Positions 12,478 to 23,418 of a stretch of DNA of 64,000 nt are shown here, piece after piece; positions within the stretch are counted from its first letter, which is position 1; every line of letters starts with the position of its first letter. Both the position numbers and the translations under genes were made by a program. Below the pieces are notes generated by a model that worked only from the letters and a program-made list of their open reading frames with translations, searched no databases and had not been told where the DNA came from. The stretch covers positions 97,215,120 through 97,279,119 of the forward strand of contig NC_079136.1 of the NCBI RefSeq assembly GCF_945859705.1. Direction: 5' to 3'. This stretch comes from Episyrphus balteatus. Its lineage: Eukaryota; Arthropoda; Insecta; Diptera; Syrphidae.

Positions 12478-14127
12478 CACTCCTTTTCATCAGAATAGGT
12501 ACACAACTTTTCAAATGTTCAGTATTCGTTTTTTCCTTGCGGTGTAAGAAAAATAATAATTTTTTGATGTCAAGTCATTGCTTAAGATGTAAGCAGAATC
12601 AGCAAAAAAAAAAAAATAAATCAAAACGTGTGGTTATTTTTCTTGTTTCCCTATGACAAAGCATTTCACATCGAAAAACTGAGTTATTTTTTTGTTTCAT
12701 CAGAATAGGTAGGTACACATAGAGAATGATGTCAAAGTGGTCCATGAAATGAATTTAAACCAAGTTCTTCTTAAAAATGTATTTTACTTATTTTATTTTT
12801 TGTATAGTGGCGTTTTTATTCATAAAAAATAACAAAACTGTCCAGGAATTGCATTGTTAAATTTCTTTATGCAATCTTTCTGAATCTCTTCCCTTAAATA
12901 ATAAATGGTGGGTTAGGAAATATTTTTGTCTTAAAATCGGCTATCACAAATTTTATCAGTACAAGCTAGCCATTTCCAAACATTTTCAACAAGGTTCAGG
13001 GTTGTTTTCTATGGTAGATACTGAAGTACTTCCTAAATTTGTACTTCCTCCCTATATTTTACAGAGCATTTTTTGTGGTAGGAGGCGTGGTCCTGTTGAA
13101 AAATTCAGTATACTGATTCACAAATACTAGAGAATTAAGGAAAAGTTTCTTGAATATGCATTTACAAATAATTGTGACCATTCTTCACGTTTGAAATTCA
13201 TTATTTGTATTATCGTAGTAGACTACTTTCTTCCATGCCTTAACACTTCTTTTTTAACATTGAAGTTGGTCTCAAAATGGTTTCTCCTTTCGCAGAATGT
13301 TAAACGGATAGTTGAACTCACCAAGGACATCAAAATTAAATGTTCATTAATCCAAAAATAACAAGAAATACCACTCAACTTTTCATGTGGTAAGGGATTT
13401 CAAAAACCTTAAACGAATACAATTCTGTTCTTGGTTTAGTGATGGTGTCTTTTAAAAATTCAGCCATTTTGGAAGATTGGGACTAATGACCATTCTATTT
13501 ACTGTCCTAAAATTACAAATAATAGCTGTTTCTCACTTTTATTCTTGTCGTTAATCCACCAAAACTGGTAGCACATGTAAAAATTTACTCGTCAAAGAGT
13601 GTTTTTTTGCATTTTTTTTACCACCATTCATTTTTTTTAACCCCAGAATGTTTGTATTTGATTTCCGGATAGTGCATATTCACAATTCGTAATTTTTTTA
13701 AACCATACCTGTACTGGTGGATCCTTAATTGTTTGTTTTTTTCTTAAGGTGTTTTCGCCAAAATTTAGCGATTTTAATCCACCCATGTTTTTTAATATGG
13801 TAGTATGATTATTAAATTACACTTAGGAAAGTCCAGTTATTTGTTTTAATGGTAAATTTGCTCGAAATCCACAAAAACATTAAAGATAACAAGGGTGTAC
13901 CTATTCTGATGAAGAAAAAAATAAGTTAATTTTTCCTCGAAAAATACTTTACAAAAAAAACAATGCGAAAGTTATGGTCCATTTTGGAACAGTTTTAGCC
14001 GTTGCTTTTTCTGACATCTTAAACTATCAAAAAACAATAAAACCTTGTTAGGTCACGCACCACTATTGGGGACAAACGATTAATGAACATTTGAAAAGTT
14101 GTGTACCTATTCTGATGAAAAGGAGTG
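12478..14127 (-). mobile_element. Tc1-like transposon with IR/DR ends and a decayed transposase
   Basis: The element is 1,650 bp and flanked by TA on both sides. The terminal 44 bp are perfect inverted repeats beginning CACTCCTTTTCATCAGAATA. An inner direct copy of the CATCAGAATAGGT motif lies near each end (about 12,694-12,720 and 13,893-13,913), which is the IR/DR arrangement of some Tc1-family elements. The minus strand carries remains of a DDE transposase: FQQDHASYHKK (around 13,070) matches the QDNAPxH region with the second catalytic Asp, and LVENVWKWLA (around 12,985) matches the PIENVW region with the catalytic Glu. Stops and frameshifts break the frame, so it is inactive on its own. 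It inserted into an older (GTCT)n-family copy. Confidence 0.88.
12985..13900 (-). pseudogene. Decayed Tc1-like transposase gene
   Basis: Reading the minus strand, the readable fragments in order are a basic region resembling KKxxLTSKFLH, a segment FNVKKEVLRHGRK comparable to the VKHGGGSVMVW region, FQQDHASYHKK and LVENVWKWLA. Several stops and frame changes separate them. The spacing between the Asp and Glu motifs is what a DD34E-type transposase would show. No full-length frame remains, and no repaired protein is given. Confidence 0.75.
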
Positions 14128-14129
14128 TA

Positions 14130-14375
14130 TATGTACATTCAAAATATCCAAAAAAAATATTTGCTTTTTTTCAAAATTATAACTAGGTATAACCCCTTAA
14201 AGTGCATACTTTTTTGGAGCAAAATTTCATTAAAAATGTTCGGTTTTTCATTTGAAGAACGAATTTTATGTTTTTTATGTTATTTTTTCATATGCATATT
14301 TGTCAATTTTTTTTTAGTCTTGAGTTCTAAGAGCAAGTTCGTGCTACCCAGTGTATTTAATTTCTACTGCAATCT
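14130..14375 (+). repeat. Right part of the repeat copy split by the Tc1-like element
   Basis: It ends in AGAGCAAGTTCGTGCTACCC (about 14,330), a decayed form of the family end GAGCAAGTACGTGCGACCCC. A 93-codon frame here (14,125-14,406) is F/L/I-rich and starts in transposon end sequence, so it is not called as a gene. Confidence 0.5.
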
Positions 14376-15412
14376 GGTGCTTTGGTTGTTTGTAAGATCA
14401 CTGTGAACATGGCACAAGTGCCAATGTGCGTTTGTTCGAAGTTATGTTTAACTATCTAACTGACATCTTCTGCAAAATAACGCAATAATGCCAAATTTAA
14501 TGCCCCAATACTCAACAAAAAACATGGTTCATTACAAAAAAAAAAAAAAAAAAAACACTTAGTAAAGTAGTACTCCATTCTCCCCTACTTCAACGATTAC
14601 TGCACAGGAAGTAATTAAATGTAGGTACCTATATAAATTCCTTAGAAAAGCTTTTTGCGTATCTATTCGTACGGATGTTTTATTAACAACTAATTTATCT
14701 TTACACTTCTGGAATCACTGTTGACCATGTCAAATGTCACTCTAACATGTTGTGAATACAAAAAATATCTCTGTGAATATTCTTGACTAATTTGAAAGTC
14801 AAATTGTAAATGTGCACGTCGAGTTTGAATATAAGCTTATTTAACTATACTTGGTGATTTATGTGTTGACAATAATTAAACTTATTGGAGCGGTGTTTTT
14901 TTGTAAAATCTATTAAGACCATAGACGGTATTGTTGTGGTGTTATAACATTGTAGGTAAAGTCTTCAAAGAGAATAAACTTTTGCTAAACATGTTGCAGT
15001 TGTAGATATGTACCTATTGATCAAGAAAGCTTAAATATGTTTATTATTATGTGTTGGATAATGGAACTTTTAACTAATGAATTTGCCGACACATCCATAT
15101 TCATTTGTTAAAATTTATAATAGAATATATTATTTTCAAATATTGACATGTTCATTGATTCAAAAGAGTTTTGTCTTCAATTTATTATTTTATTCATAAA
15201 TTTCCACTTAAACAAACAACTATTAAAATGTTAATTAATTACATAATTTAAAAAGCTATTATAATTGATGGGTAAATATGAGGGTTGCGTAAAAATGACC
15301 CCAACAAAATAACGCAATATAATATCACAACAAAAACATTACTGTTAAAAAAAGAGCCAAGTTCTCCTATGTTGAAATTATGCTGGCACAAAAAGTATTG
15401 AGATGTAAAAGT
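14376..15412. other. AT-rich non-coding DNA
   Basis: No gene is recognised. A poly-A run lies at about 14,537-14,556. Confidence 0.5.
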
Positions 15413-15578
15413 GTACCAAGTTCTAAAGTTTGGGTTCAAATTCGTATCAATAAAATTTTGATTGTTCTCTTGACAATTTTTCTTAACCATCGATTTTTAA
15501 AGTTATTTCAAAAATTGCCAAGTAAACAATCAAAATTTTATTGATACGAATTTGAACCCAAACTTTAGAACTTGGTAC
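15413..15578. repeat. Perfect 54-bp inverted repeat, large hairpin
   Basis: 15,413-15,466 is the exact reverse complement of 15,525-15,578 (54 bp). The arms start GTACCAAGTTCTAAAG. The roughly 58-bp spacer is itself partly self-complementary (TTGACAATTTTT against AAAAATTGCCAAG), so most of the 166 bp could fold into one hairpin. The 80-codon minus frame here simply reads through the arm. Confidence 0.85.
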
Positions 15579-15850
15579 AAGGTATGGCTGTAGAATTGAA
15601 AATCTCTATGTTTGATGAAAATTCAGTGAAAATGGGCGGTTGCCACGCCCCCTGGCTGAAATTCTCAAATTTTAAATTTTTTTCTTTGTAAAAACTACCA
15701 GCTCTACCATTCCACTAAATTTCAAGATTCTACGATAATCAGAAGTGCTCCATAATATTTGATGAAAATTCAGCGGAAATGGGCGGATGCCACGCCCCCT
15801 GAATTGAAAATCTCAAATTTTCGATTTTTCCCTTTGTATACACCACGAGT
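15470..15850 (+). repeat. Dispersed repeat, copy 2 (partner at 3,250-3,600), with internal duplication
   Basis: Besides matching 3,250-3,600, this copy carries an internal near-tandem duplication. GAAAATTCAGYGRAAATGGG followed by CGGWTGCCACGCCCCCTG occurs at about 15,618-15,655 and again at 15,763-15,800. The GC-rich CCACGCCCCCTG core stands out from the AT-rich surroundings. A 64-codon frame (15,759-15,953) reads through it and shows no domain. Confidence 0.6.
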
Positions 15851-16137
15851 CCTATCACCGGGGGGTCGAAAATGGCCTGAGTTGTTTCCTGTAAATAAGG
15901 GTGTAGTGCCAAAGTTGCTAGAGAACTTGGCTGGGAACTACCGTGCCCCTTGATATTACATCAGAACTCAGCCCTTACAGTTCAAATCTTGAGTTGTTAG
16001 TCAACTTACAACTGTGTTAAAAAATAGTAGTATAATAAACTGAATGCAAAAACTTAGACCATCTTTTTAAGTTGGTTTAACTTTCAATAATACATTTTGT
16101 TTGTAAATACAACACAGGATTGGGGCTTCTGCATGAG

Positions 16138-16256
16138 CGAAAATTCGGATTCTAAAATTCTGTATTATAAAATTCGGTATTTTGAAATTTTGTAAATTCA
16201 AAATTCTGTAGGTATTTTAAAACTCAGCCTATTCAAAATTCTATATTTACCTAGTG
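16138..16256 (+). repeat. Degenerate AAAATTCTG tandem repeat
   Basis: About six diverged monomers around AAAATTCTGTATT or AAAATTCGGTATT. The monomer resembles the AAAATTCTGCTTTTC unit of the Foldback-like element at 54.1-54.9 kb and may be a relict of the same family. Confidence 0.4.
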
Positions 16257-16338
16257 GAATAACTAAATAACTAAAGCTAAAAAATAGCAATATAAGATCA
16301 TCCGGAACTGTTCACCCGAACTGTTCACCCGAATAGTT

Positions 16339-16474
16339 CTGAGGTCGAATTACGGCATATGTTCGTTAACGCATGGTTGCTATGTGTCCCTATCGTTTTC
16401 TAATAATTAAATAGGGACAGAAATAGTCAAAACGTTAACGTATGATCCTAATCGTGTGCCGTAATTCGACTCCT
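16339..16474. mobile_element. Small MITE nested in the left TIR of copy A
   Basis: Inverted ends share GTCGAATTACGGCA (left about 16,343; right as TGCCGTAATTCGAC, ending about 16,470), with weaker pairing continuing inward to ATAGGGACA. TGA lies on both sides. It interrupts the host TIR between TTCTGA and TGATTTTGATG. It is only about 135 bp and non-coding. Confidence 0.6.
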
Positions 16475-16766
16475 GATTTTGATGGTCTTTTTTTCAAACG
16501 TCGGCATCGGTGATTCAAAATACTTTGACCTTTATAGGTTTAAAATTGCCTCTGTTGCTGTTAGAGGTGCATAAAAACTTTGGGGTTCGCGCGAACCCCG
16601 AGTTTGGTTATTGCATTATTTTGCGTGCCGTAAACTAGGGTTAATTGAAGATTCTTGTGACCAAAAAAATTTAGTTTTCGAAAATTTTGCTCAAATTTCA
16701 TAAATAAAATGATACCAAAAGATTTTCCAAATAATTTAAGGAAAAAATATATGGAAGTGAGGGACA

Positions 16767-17547
16767 ATCTTCCACCTGAACTCAAGATCTGAATTTTTAG
16801 AGGCTCTGATTGGTCAGATGTCATAAGAAGTTAGGTGGCATTTAGTTACGTTTTTTGACATTTAGTTATGATTTTCAGGTGGAAATTTGTATCTGAAAAT
16901 TCAGATGGGTGTGTTTTTGTTGTTGAAGTTGGTAAACATACCAAATGTGCTACACACCAAAAATGAACTTTGTGATTTTAATACAAGTTATAAATTTACT
17001 ACTAGTAGATGTTTTGGTTAATCTAGTACTATCATCTACTCATGCTCTTCTTCCCGAGTAGATACGATTTGTATTGAATTCATTGAAAGTGCGTTCCATT
17101 GAAAATCGCTAGTAAACTACTAGTAGTACTTTGCCACCTCCCAAAGGAACAGGGCTAGTATGTTTTTGTGTTCTTCCTCCGCATTTTTATGTGCAGAAAT
17201 GGAATAATGAAAATAAATGAAGAAATAAAAAAACTACATGAAGTTGGGGACCAAAGCAAAATTAAACATACATAAGTGGATAGCAGAAAGGGATTTTAAG
17301 AATCCAACATAATAATTTTAACAAATACTAAAGTGATCTCACTGAATAAATAACTCTTTTTTTACAATCACTTGAACTATTTTTATTATCCTAGAAAATA
17401 AATGTTCTTTTTTTTTTTTTAAAGTCAATCCAAGTAAAGAAAAACAGTAGATTCTTCGTTAATGTCACCTGAAATTCAGATGATTTTTTGCGTTCAACGT
17501 CAAAAAAAAATCTGAACTTAAGTTCAGATGATGCGTTGATCCCGGCC
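16767..17547. mobile_element. Possible further insertion inside copy A
   Basis: This stretch is absent from copy B between the CAATCTTCCA and GGCAACACC blocks. Its edges carry related sequences (CCACCTGAACTCAAGATCTG on the left, a perfect 18-bp palindrome TCTGAACTTAAGTTCAGA near the right end). Exact ends and target duplication are unclear. Confidence 0.35.
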
Positions 17548-18077
17548 ATTGACTTAAAGAAAAAAAAAATATTTGAACACAATGGCAACACCTAAAATAT
17601 TTAAAAACACAGTTTTAAAAAGCTAAAAGCTTATTTCTATTTGTAAAATTTGAATAAGGTAAATTTTGAATAACAAAAGAATTATTGAAAAAAACTTCAT
17701 TTTAAAATTTTTTTAATAAGGTATAAATTTATTTTTCAAAATTTGTTGACCATATTTATTTTTATTTGAATTCAGAAAAAGAAATGTTAATATGTATTAT
17801 AGTTTATAAAAAAAAAAGTATTTCATTATCATAGCTCCTTTTTTAATAGAAGTTTTTGAAAAAAAAAAATAAAATAAAAACCATTATTGTTGAAGGTTAA
17901 ATAGAGAAGGTCTTGTTTTTCAAAGTCTTGAGAAGATCAATTATTTCAATAGAAAAATTCAGTTTTTATCAAAAAAACAACAAATCCAATGAAATTGAAG
18001 TAGTTCAATTTTTTTTTTTCAAACTATAATATTATATTACCTTACCCTTCTGAATTGAACTAACAACATTTACTGCA

Positions 18078-19365
18078 GGGCCCTATTTCATAAAACTACA
18101 AGACTAATAATTATTTGTGAATTTACTTGTAGCTTGTAAATTATCAGCAAATTTCTGTTTCATAAAGAATTCGAATAGACTAATAACTACAAGTATCGTA
18201 GACTTGTAACTACAAGCAAATTTACTAATGAGGTGAATGTTTCTGTTTCATTAAAGTATTTGCGCAAAAATTTATTAGTAATAGACTTGTAAGTACAAGT
18301 GAATTTCTTACAAGAGTAGAAAGACTAATAAAGAAAAATATGGAGTCTAATTTTGGGTCATTTGCTCTTTGAATGTGCTTTATAGATAAGGTTATATAAG
18401 TAAAACGATCAAGCATTATAATCAAGAATCCTCACCAATGTACTAGTTGTTTTGACATTTAATGGAGGACATTAGATAGTTAAAGTGAAATAACAATGCA
18501 GTCTTTTTAATTTGAATGTTTGGCACTAAAATCAATCTTCCTTGTCTAGTGACAAATAGTTTCGAGAAAAATGCGTTTAAATTTTTCGTAACCTACTGCA
18601 TTAGATTTGGAGCGTATGGGTTTGAAGACTATCTAGGAACTTTTGATGCTTCATATAACGCTAGGACCACTGAAAATATTTTTTTAGATGGTAAAGAATT
18701 TTTTAAACAAAAAGTGCAAAAAGTTCCCGAAAGATTTCCACCACATAACGCCGAAAAGTAATGAAGTATTCACCTTAAAGATTAATTTACTTATAGATAA
18801 ATATTTACTTCATTTATGAGTTTAAGCTTTTTTGACGAAAGTTGAAAAAGATGATGTGTTTTGCCAAGTAATATTTAGTGCATCAATGTTTTAGTTCAAA
18901 GGAACTCCACAACATTTTGCCTTTCAAAAATCGAACAAAACAACACTGATTCATTTTTAAAGCTCAATTTCATTTGTTTGTAGCTTTTTTCTCAAGAAAC
19001 ATAGACTTTTCTATAGCCTAATATTTAAACTAAATGTTAAGACCATAATCTATCAAAAACCAATCTTTAAAAATCAAGCTTTTAGCTTATAAAGTGAATA
19101 ATGTTTATTATATTTCACAAATATTCCTCATAATATTTCGTCTCTCGCTGCTGCTACAAAAAGTTCGAATATTTGTTTATTATTTGTTTATTTTTGTTAC
19201 CCCTAGTTACACTTGTAGTTTTTTAGAAGCAAAATAGTTTGAATGCGCCAGACTACAAATAAATGAAAATTTTTATGAAACAGAAAACTACAACTCCATA
19301 CTTTATTTGTGCTTGTAACTACAAGTCTACAAGTACAACACTAATAGTTTTATGAAATAGGGCCC
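18078..19365. mobile_element. 1.29-kb inverted-repeat element with ACTTGTA palindrome clusters
   Basis: The ends are GGGCCCTATTTCATAAAACT (18,078) and its reverse complement AGTTTTATGAAATAGGGCCC (ends 19,365), 20 bp perfect. Both subterminal regions carry clusters of palindromes such as ACTTGTAACTACAAG and ACTTGTAAGTACAAGT, plausible transposase-binding sites. The element sits inside copy A, between sequence equivalent to copy B's TTCT and AGGTGTTGCC. The only sizeable frame (18,516-18,761, 81 codons) shows no known domain. The GGGCCC start leaves the superfamily open. Confidence 0.75.
18516..18761 (+). CDS. Unrecognised 81-codon ORF inside the 1.29-kb element
   Basis: An ATG-initiated 81-residue frame of mixed composition, less F/I/K-dominated than the surrounding noise frames. 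Segments such as RFGAYGFEDYLGTFDASYN and the basic/proline-rich KVPERFPPHNAEK tail are not recognised. It lies in the middle of an inverted-repeat element, so if real it would be a fragment of an element protein or captured sequence. Chance is the main alternative. Confidence 0.15.
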   Translation: MFGTKINLPCLVTNSFEKNAFKFFVTYCIRFGAYGFEDYLGTFDASYNARTTENIFLDGKEFFKQKVQKVPERFPPHNAEK

Positions 19366-19672
19366 AGGTGTTGCCGTTAAGTTTAAATTTCTTTTTTTCT
19401 ATCAGATTATGAGAAAATTGCATGTATCTCTTATATCCCATACATTTTTTTTCCTTAAATTACCTAGACAATCTTTTGGTATCATTTAATTTATAAAATT
19501 TAAAAAAAAATGTTTTATTTTTATAAAACACATATTTTTAATAAAAAAAAAAAAAAATCCGCAACAGCGGCAATTTTAACCTATAGAGATTAAATTATTT
19601 TTATTTACCGCGACGCGACGTTTGAAAAAAAGATCATCAAAATCAAAGCTGTTCGGCCGGGTTCCCTAATAA

Positions 19673-22600
19673 TATGCTTTAGTTACTACATTAATTCTAT
19701 AAAGGGGTTTTTCTGAAAAAAAAAAAATCCAAACATGACGCAAGCTGAGACTTATAATGTGAACTAATTTCTGTTCAATAAAATTTCGGATGCAATATTG
19801 AACAGAAATTAACTTTTCAGAGTATGCACACATGATGACTCTATATTGTTATTTTACTAAAGAGCAAAATCAACATAAACTCTAAACAGCTTATAGTGCT
19901 TTGATACAGTCGTGCAACTTATTGCCAAAAGTAACGTGGGAGTCAAAAATGAGCAAAAAAAATGTCACTTCAAGCATTTTTGATTTTTCTCAAACTATCG
20001 TTGTCAAAAAGTTCCTCTAAGCCAACCAACGCACATTTAGATAAGTATGATTTGCATTGAAAACTCATTTAACTTAATAAAAAAAAGAAAACTACTACAA
20101 TCACCTTCCTGACGGAAATTGTGAAGTTTCAGGTATAGTAAAAAAGTTTTATATAACAGTTGAAATGAACATTTGAAAAGTTGTGGAAAACAAAATTTGA
20201 CAAAAAAAAACAGTAGAAAGAGAGAAGAAAAGCTACTATACTTACCAACATCCCCCGTTCGAATTCAAGAAAGAGTAAAGACCAAAAATATCCCTGCAGT
20301 CTATAGATTTTTTAAGAAAAATCATGAATTTGAAACAATAAACCGACATTACAATCACGATGATGGAACAAATTTCAAGTGAGTTCCACAACTTAAAGTT
20401 TTTTTCTTTATTTGTACTACGACAGGTTACCCAAAACTTTTCTCTCAGATCTATAAATCATTTTATATTATTTACGATTCCACATAACCCATTGATGTAT
20501 TAATGTATATTTTCGTAGGTGTAGGTGGTATATTTATATTTGCTAGTTATTATAATTTAAAATACCAATTAAATTGGTAGTTCATATTTATAATTAACTG
20601 ACATTTTAAAGCTCACTCATCCAAGTACCTATAAAATGCGTGCCAGAATTGCTGTTGTGGCAGTTGTGTGTTAAGCACTATTCAATGAAGTAAACCCATA
20701 TCTTTTTTATAATTAATGTGATGTAAGTTAGTCATGGTAATTAAACTCATGATAAGGCTTGGGGAGAACAAAATTTTTTACTCTCGAGTTCAAAAACGTG
20801 ACATATTGTAAAAGTTGAAAGGTTATGTCAAGTCTATAGCAAACATTTTGAAAGAATGAACTTAAGTTTTTTTTTTAAGAGTCTCATTGAATCCTTAATA
20901 TTACATTACGTGATGGAGACATACCATCGATCGGTACAAAAGAGGCAGTAAAGTATTGTCAGAGACACTCAAAAAGAAAAGTAACTATTACATTGTGTAC
21001 TTATTTACACAATTAAAGTTGAGGTTTTATTACTTCCAATCTTCGTATGAACTTATTTTCTCATCTTCTTGGTGTGGGGTTTTTTGTTTTTCTTACATGT
21101 TTATGCCGCATTGTCAACAGCCTTTTTTCATCATCCATATCATCATAATTTAATTTTCATTTTTATTTTATTTCATGCTTAACTTGCCTTAAAGTATAAA
21201 AACTCAAGGCTTATAGTATTAAGGGGAAGAAAAATATCTATTTTTCTCCCCAATTTTTTTTTTTAACTTTACATTTATTGGTCTGATTCTTTTTAGAACT
21301 CAAACCAATTAACTTAACAAAAATACAAAAAAAAAAAAAAAAAAAAAATGAACCAAAATACTTGTTATGAAAAAATATCCGGCTTAAGTGTGCTGCCTGA
21401 TATCATTCAATAGCCTATCAATTCTTGACTTAATGGGACAAACAAAGGCATTTTAGAGAAAATATTGTAAAAACCTTTTTCCTGACCTTTTCAAAGAGTA
21501 AACAAAAATCTATCTATAAGAATTTCTGTCTATTGTATTCTGGGCCATTGAGTCAAAAAGATTTCAACCCAAATTTAACAGCCCACTATTGAGTTGCCAA
21601 AGCCATAAAGCTTTACTCCATTTATCATTTTTTTTTTTTTTTATTTTTTTGTTGTGCGGATTTTTGTTTTGTCTGAGAATGAAAATAAGCACAGAGTATG
21701 TCCTGTGCTCAAAGTGATTTTTTATACTGATGGGATTAACGTTTAGGAAAAATATACTTAACCAAATCAACCTTTTTTTTTTTACATAGTTCAGATTAAG
21801 TGCGTGGGTTTGAATTTGGCCTTCTTTTAAAATCAAATATAAAATTAAATGTGCCTGCACATGAAAATGAATAATTTGAAATTACCAATTGGGTAATATT
21901 ATATAAACTCTGCTATTAATCAAGGATGGATACAAAGAGTGGAATACTCTTAATATTCAAAAAATATATGATTATGGGCATAAATATATGTATACATTTT
22001 AATCAGTCATCAAGTCATTAAAAAATCTGTAGAAAAATTGGGTATCGAATTTAATTTTGGTTGAATTTTTGTAAATAGGATTAAAGACTTTAGTAAGATA
22101 TAAAATCTGCCACTTTGGATAAAAGAAACTCAGTATTTGAACAAGAAATAGGCGAATTCCTGACTTACAGGAATAGGAAGAGTTTGTTCTTATATCTGTA
22201 TTGCTCATTAAATTTATTAATTTATTGTATGGATAGTGCTTGGAAAGTCTCCGGAAAACGCAGGTTGACACAATGATAAACAATGATAATTTCGGTGAAA
22301 TTAAAAGCAAAAACATCTGTATTGAGTTGGCCTCAGAAATAGAAATAGTTAAATACAAAACTTTAAAAAGCGCTTTCTGAGTTGAACCCGTTAATACCCG
22401 CCGGGGAATCACTAATGTGAGGTGTTGGAGAGTTTGACACATCAAGATGCGTTTTTAAAAACTTTTTTTTTCACAATATTTTGCTTTGAAATCGAATATT
22501 TTAAAAACAATTGATTGAAATAATTTTATTAAAAAAATTAAGTGTACAATTCTGAGTTTTGAAAATCATTCTTGAAAAATGAATATTTTGGGGTTATATT

Positions 22601-23418
22601 GTTGGAAACTACACAAGCCCAAAAAACGAAAGGAACAAAAAAAAAAAATTCTTGATATTTTTTTAGTGATTTTGGATAGACTGTATCTCAGTAAAAAATA
22701 ATCATATCATGACAAAAGAAAAGCAATTGTAAAGCTACATTCTTCTAGTTTTAGAATTTAAATACTATTTTTTATTTAATTTTAAATGGTAAGATAGCTA
22801 AATCATTGGAACTGTTTTTTGTTTTTATTTGTCTCTTAAGAAATTGGGAACATTTTTTCTGATAAAATGATTATTATTTTTAGAAAGGCTATTTATAAAG
22901 TTGCAATATTCTCTTTGATTAAAATTTCGTCGATTGTTTCATCAAACCAAAAACCATACTCTTGACTTTGGCTCAAAACCTCAACCACGAAATGTTTTCT
23001 TAGAAAAGTTATCAAAATAGGCACTTTTACGGTTTTTTAGAAAATGTACCGCTATTTTATAACAATTGGTGTCTTATTTATTGAAGTTTTATGTATACCT
23101 GAAATAAAATTGCAAAGTAACAAGTTTGTTCATCAAACAGGTTTTCTGTTCTGAGGGTTTGATCTTTTAAGATGAAATAAAACACCACATTTTTGCAGCT
23201 GTAAATGGCTTACTTCTTATCACTTTTTTATGAGCAAAATCAATTTCTTTTGAGTTTATTTTACCATTTTATTAATAAATATCGTTTAAATTCTAGATAA
23301 ACAAAGGAAAAATTAAAAATTTTTAAAAGAGCTAAATTTTGAAAAAAAAAAAATATTTTCATACTATTTTGAAAACTTAAAATAAATAAAAATAAAAAAA
23401 AAACATGATATAATAATA
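19673..23418. other. AT-rich non-coding DNA with minor repeats
   Basis: A 15-bp inverted pair (AATTTCTGTTCAATA and TATTGAACAGAAATT) lies at about 19,767-19,812. A minus frame of 148 codons (21,999-22,445) is the longest non-repeat frame here, but it has no domain, codon preference or splice context I can recognise. A 69-codon basic plus frame at 20,173-20,382 is also unrecognised. No gene is called. Confidence 0.45.

Larger units (their letters stand above)
16309..19672. mobile_element. Long-TIR DNA element, copy A, with nested insertions
   Basis: The right end (19,600-19,672) reads AAGATCATCAAAATCAAAGC followed by TGTTCGGCCGGGTTCCCTAA, matching the ends of copy B at 60.2-61.7 kb. The left end is decayed (ACCCGAATAGTTCTGA, then TGATTTTGATGGTC at 16,474) and split by a small MITE. 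Inner blocks match copy B: GAGGGACAATCTTCCA (about 16,758), GGCAACACCTAAAATATTT (about 17,583), AGGTGTTGCCGTT (19,366) and CCTAGACAATCTTTTGG (about 19,464). Without its insertions it would be close in size to copy B (about 1.5 kb). No intact transposase is visible. Confidence 0.7.

Noticed and set aside
21999..22445. 148-codon minus-strand frame
   Set aside because: Longest non-repeat frame outside the RT and receptor, but with no domain, signal peptide, splice context or paralogue I can recognise. Chance is plausible across 64 kb.
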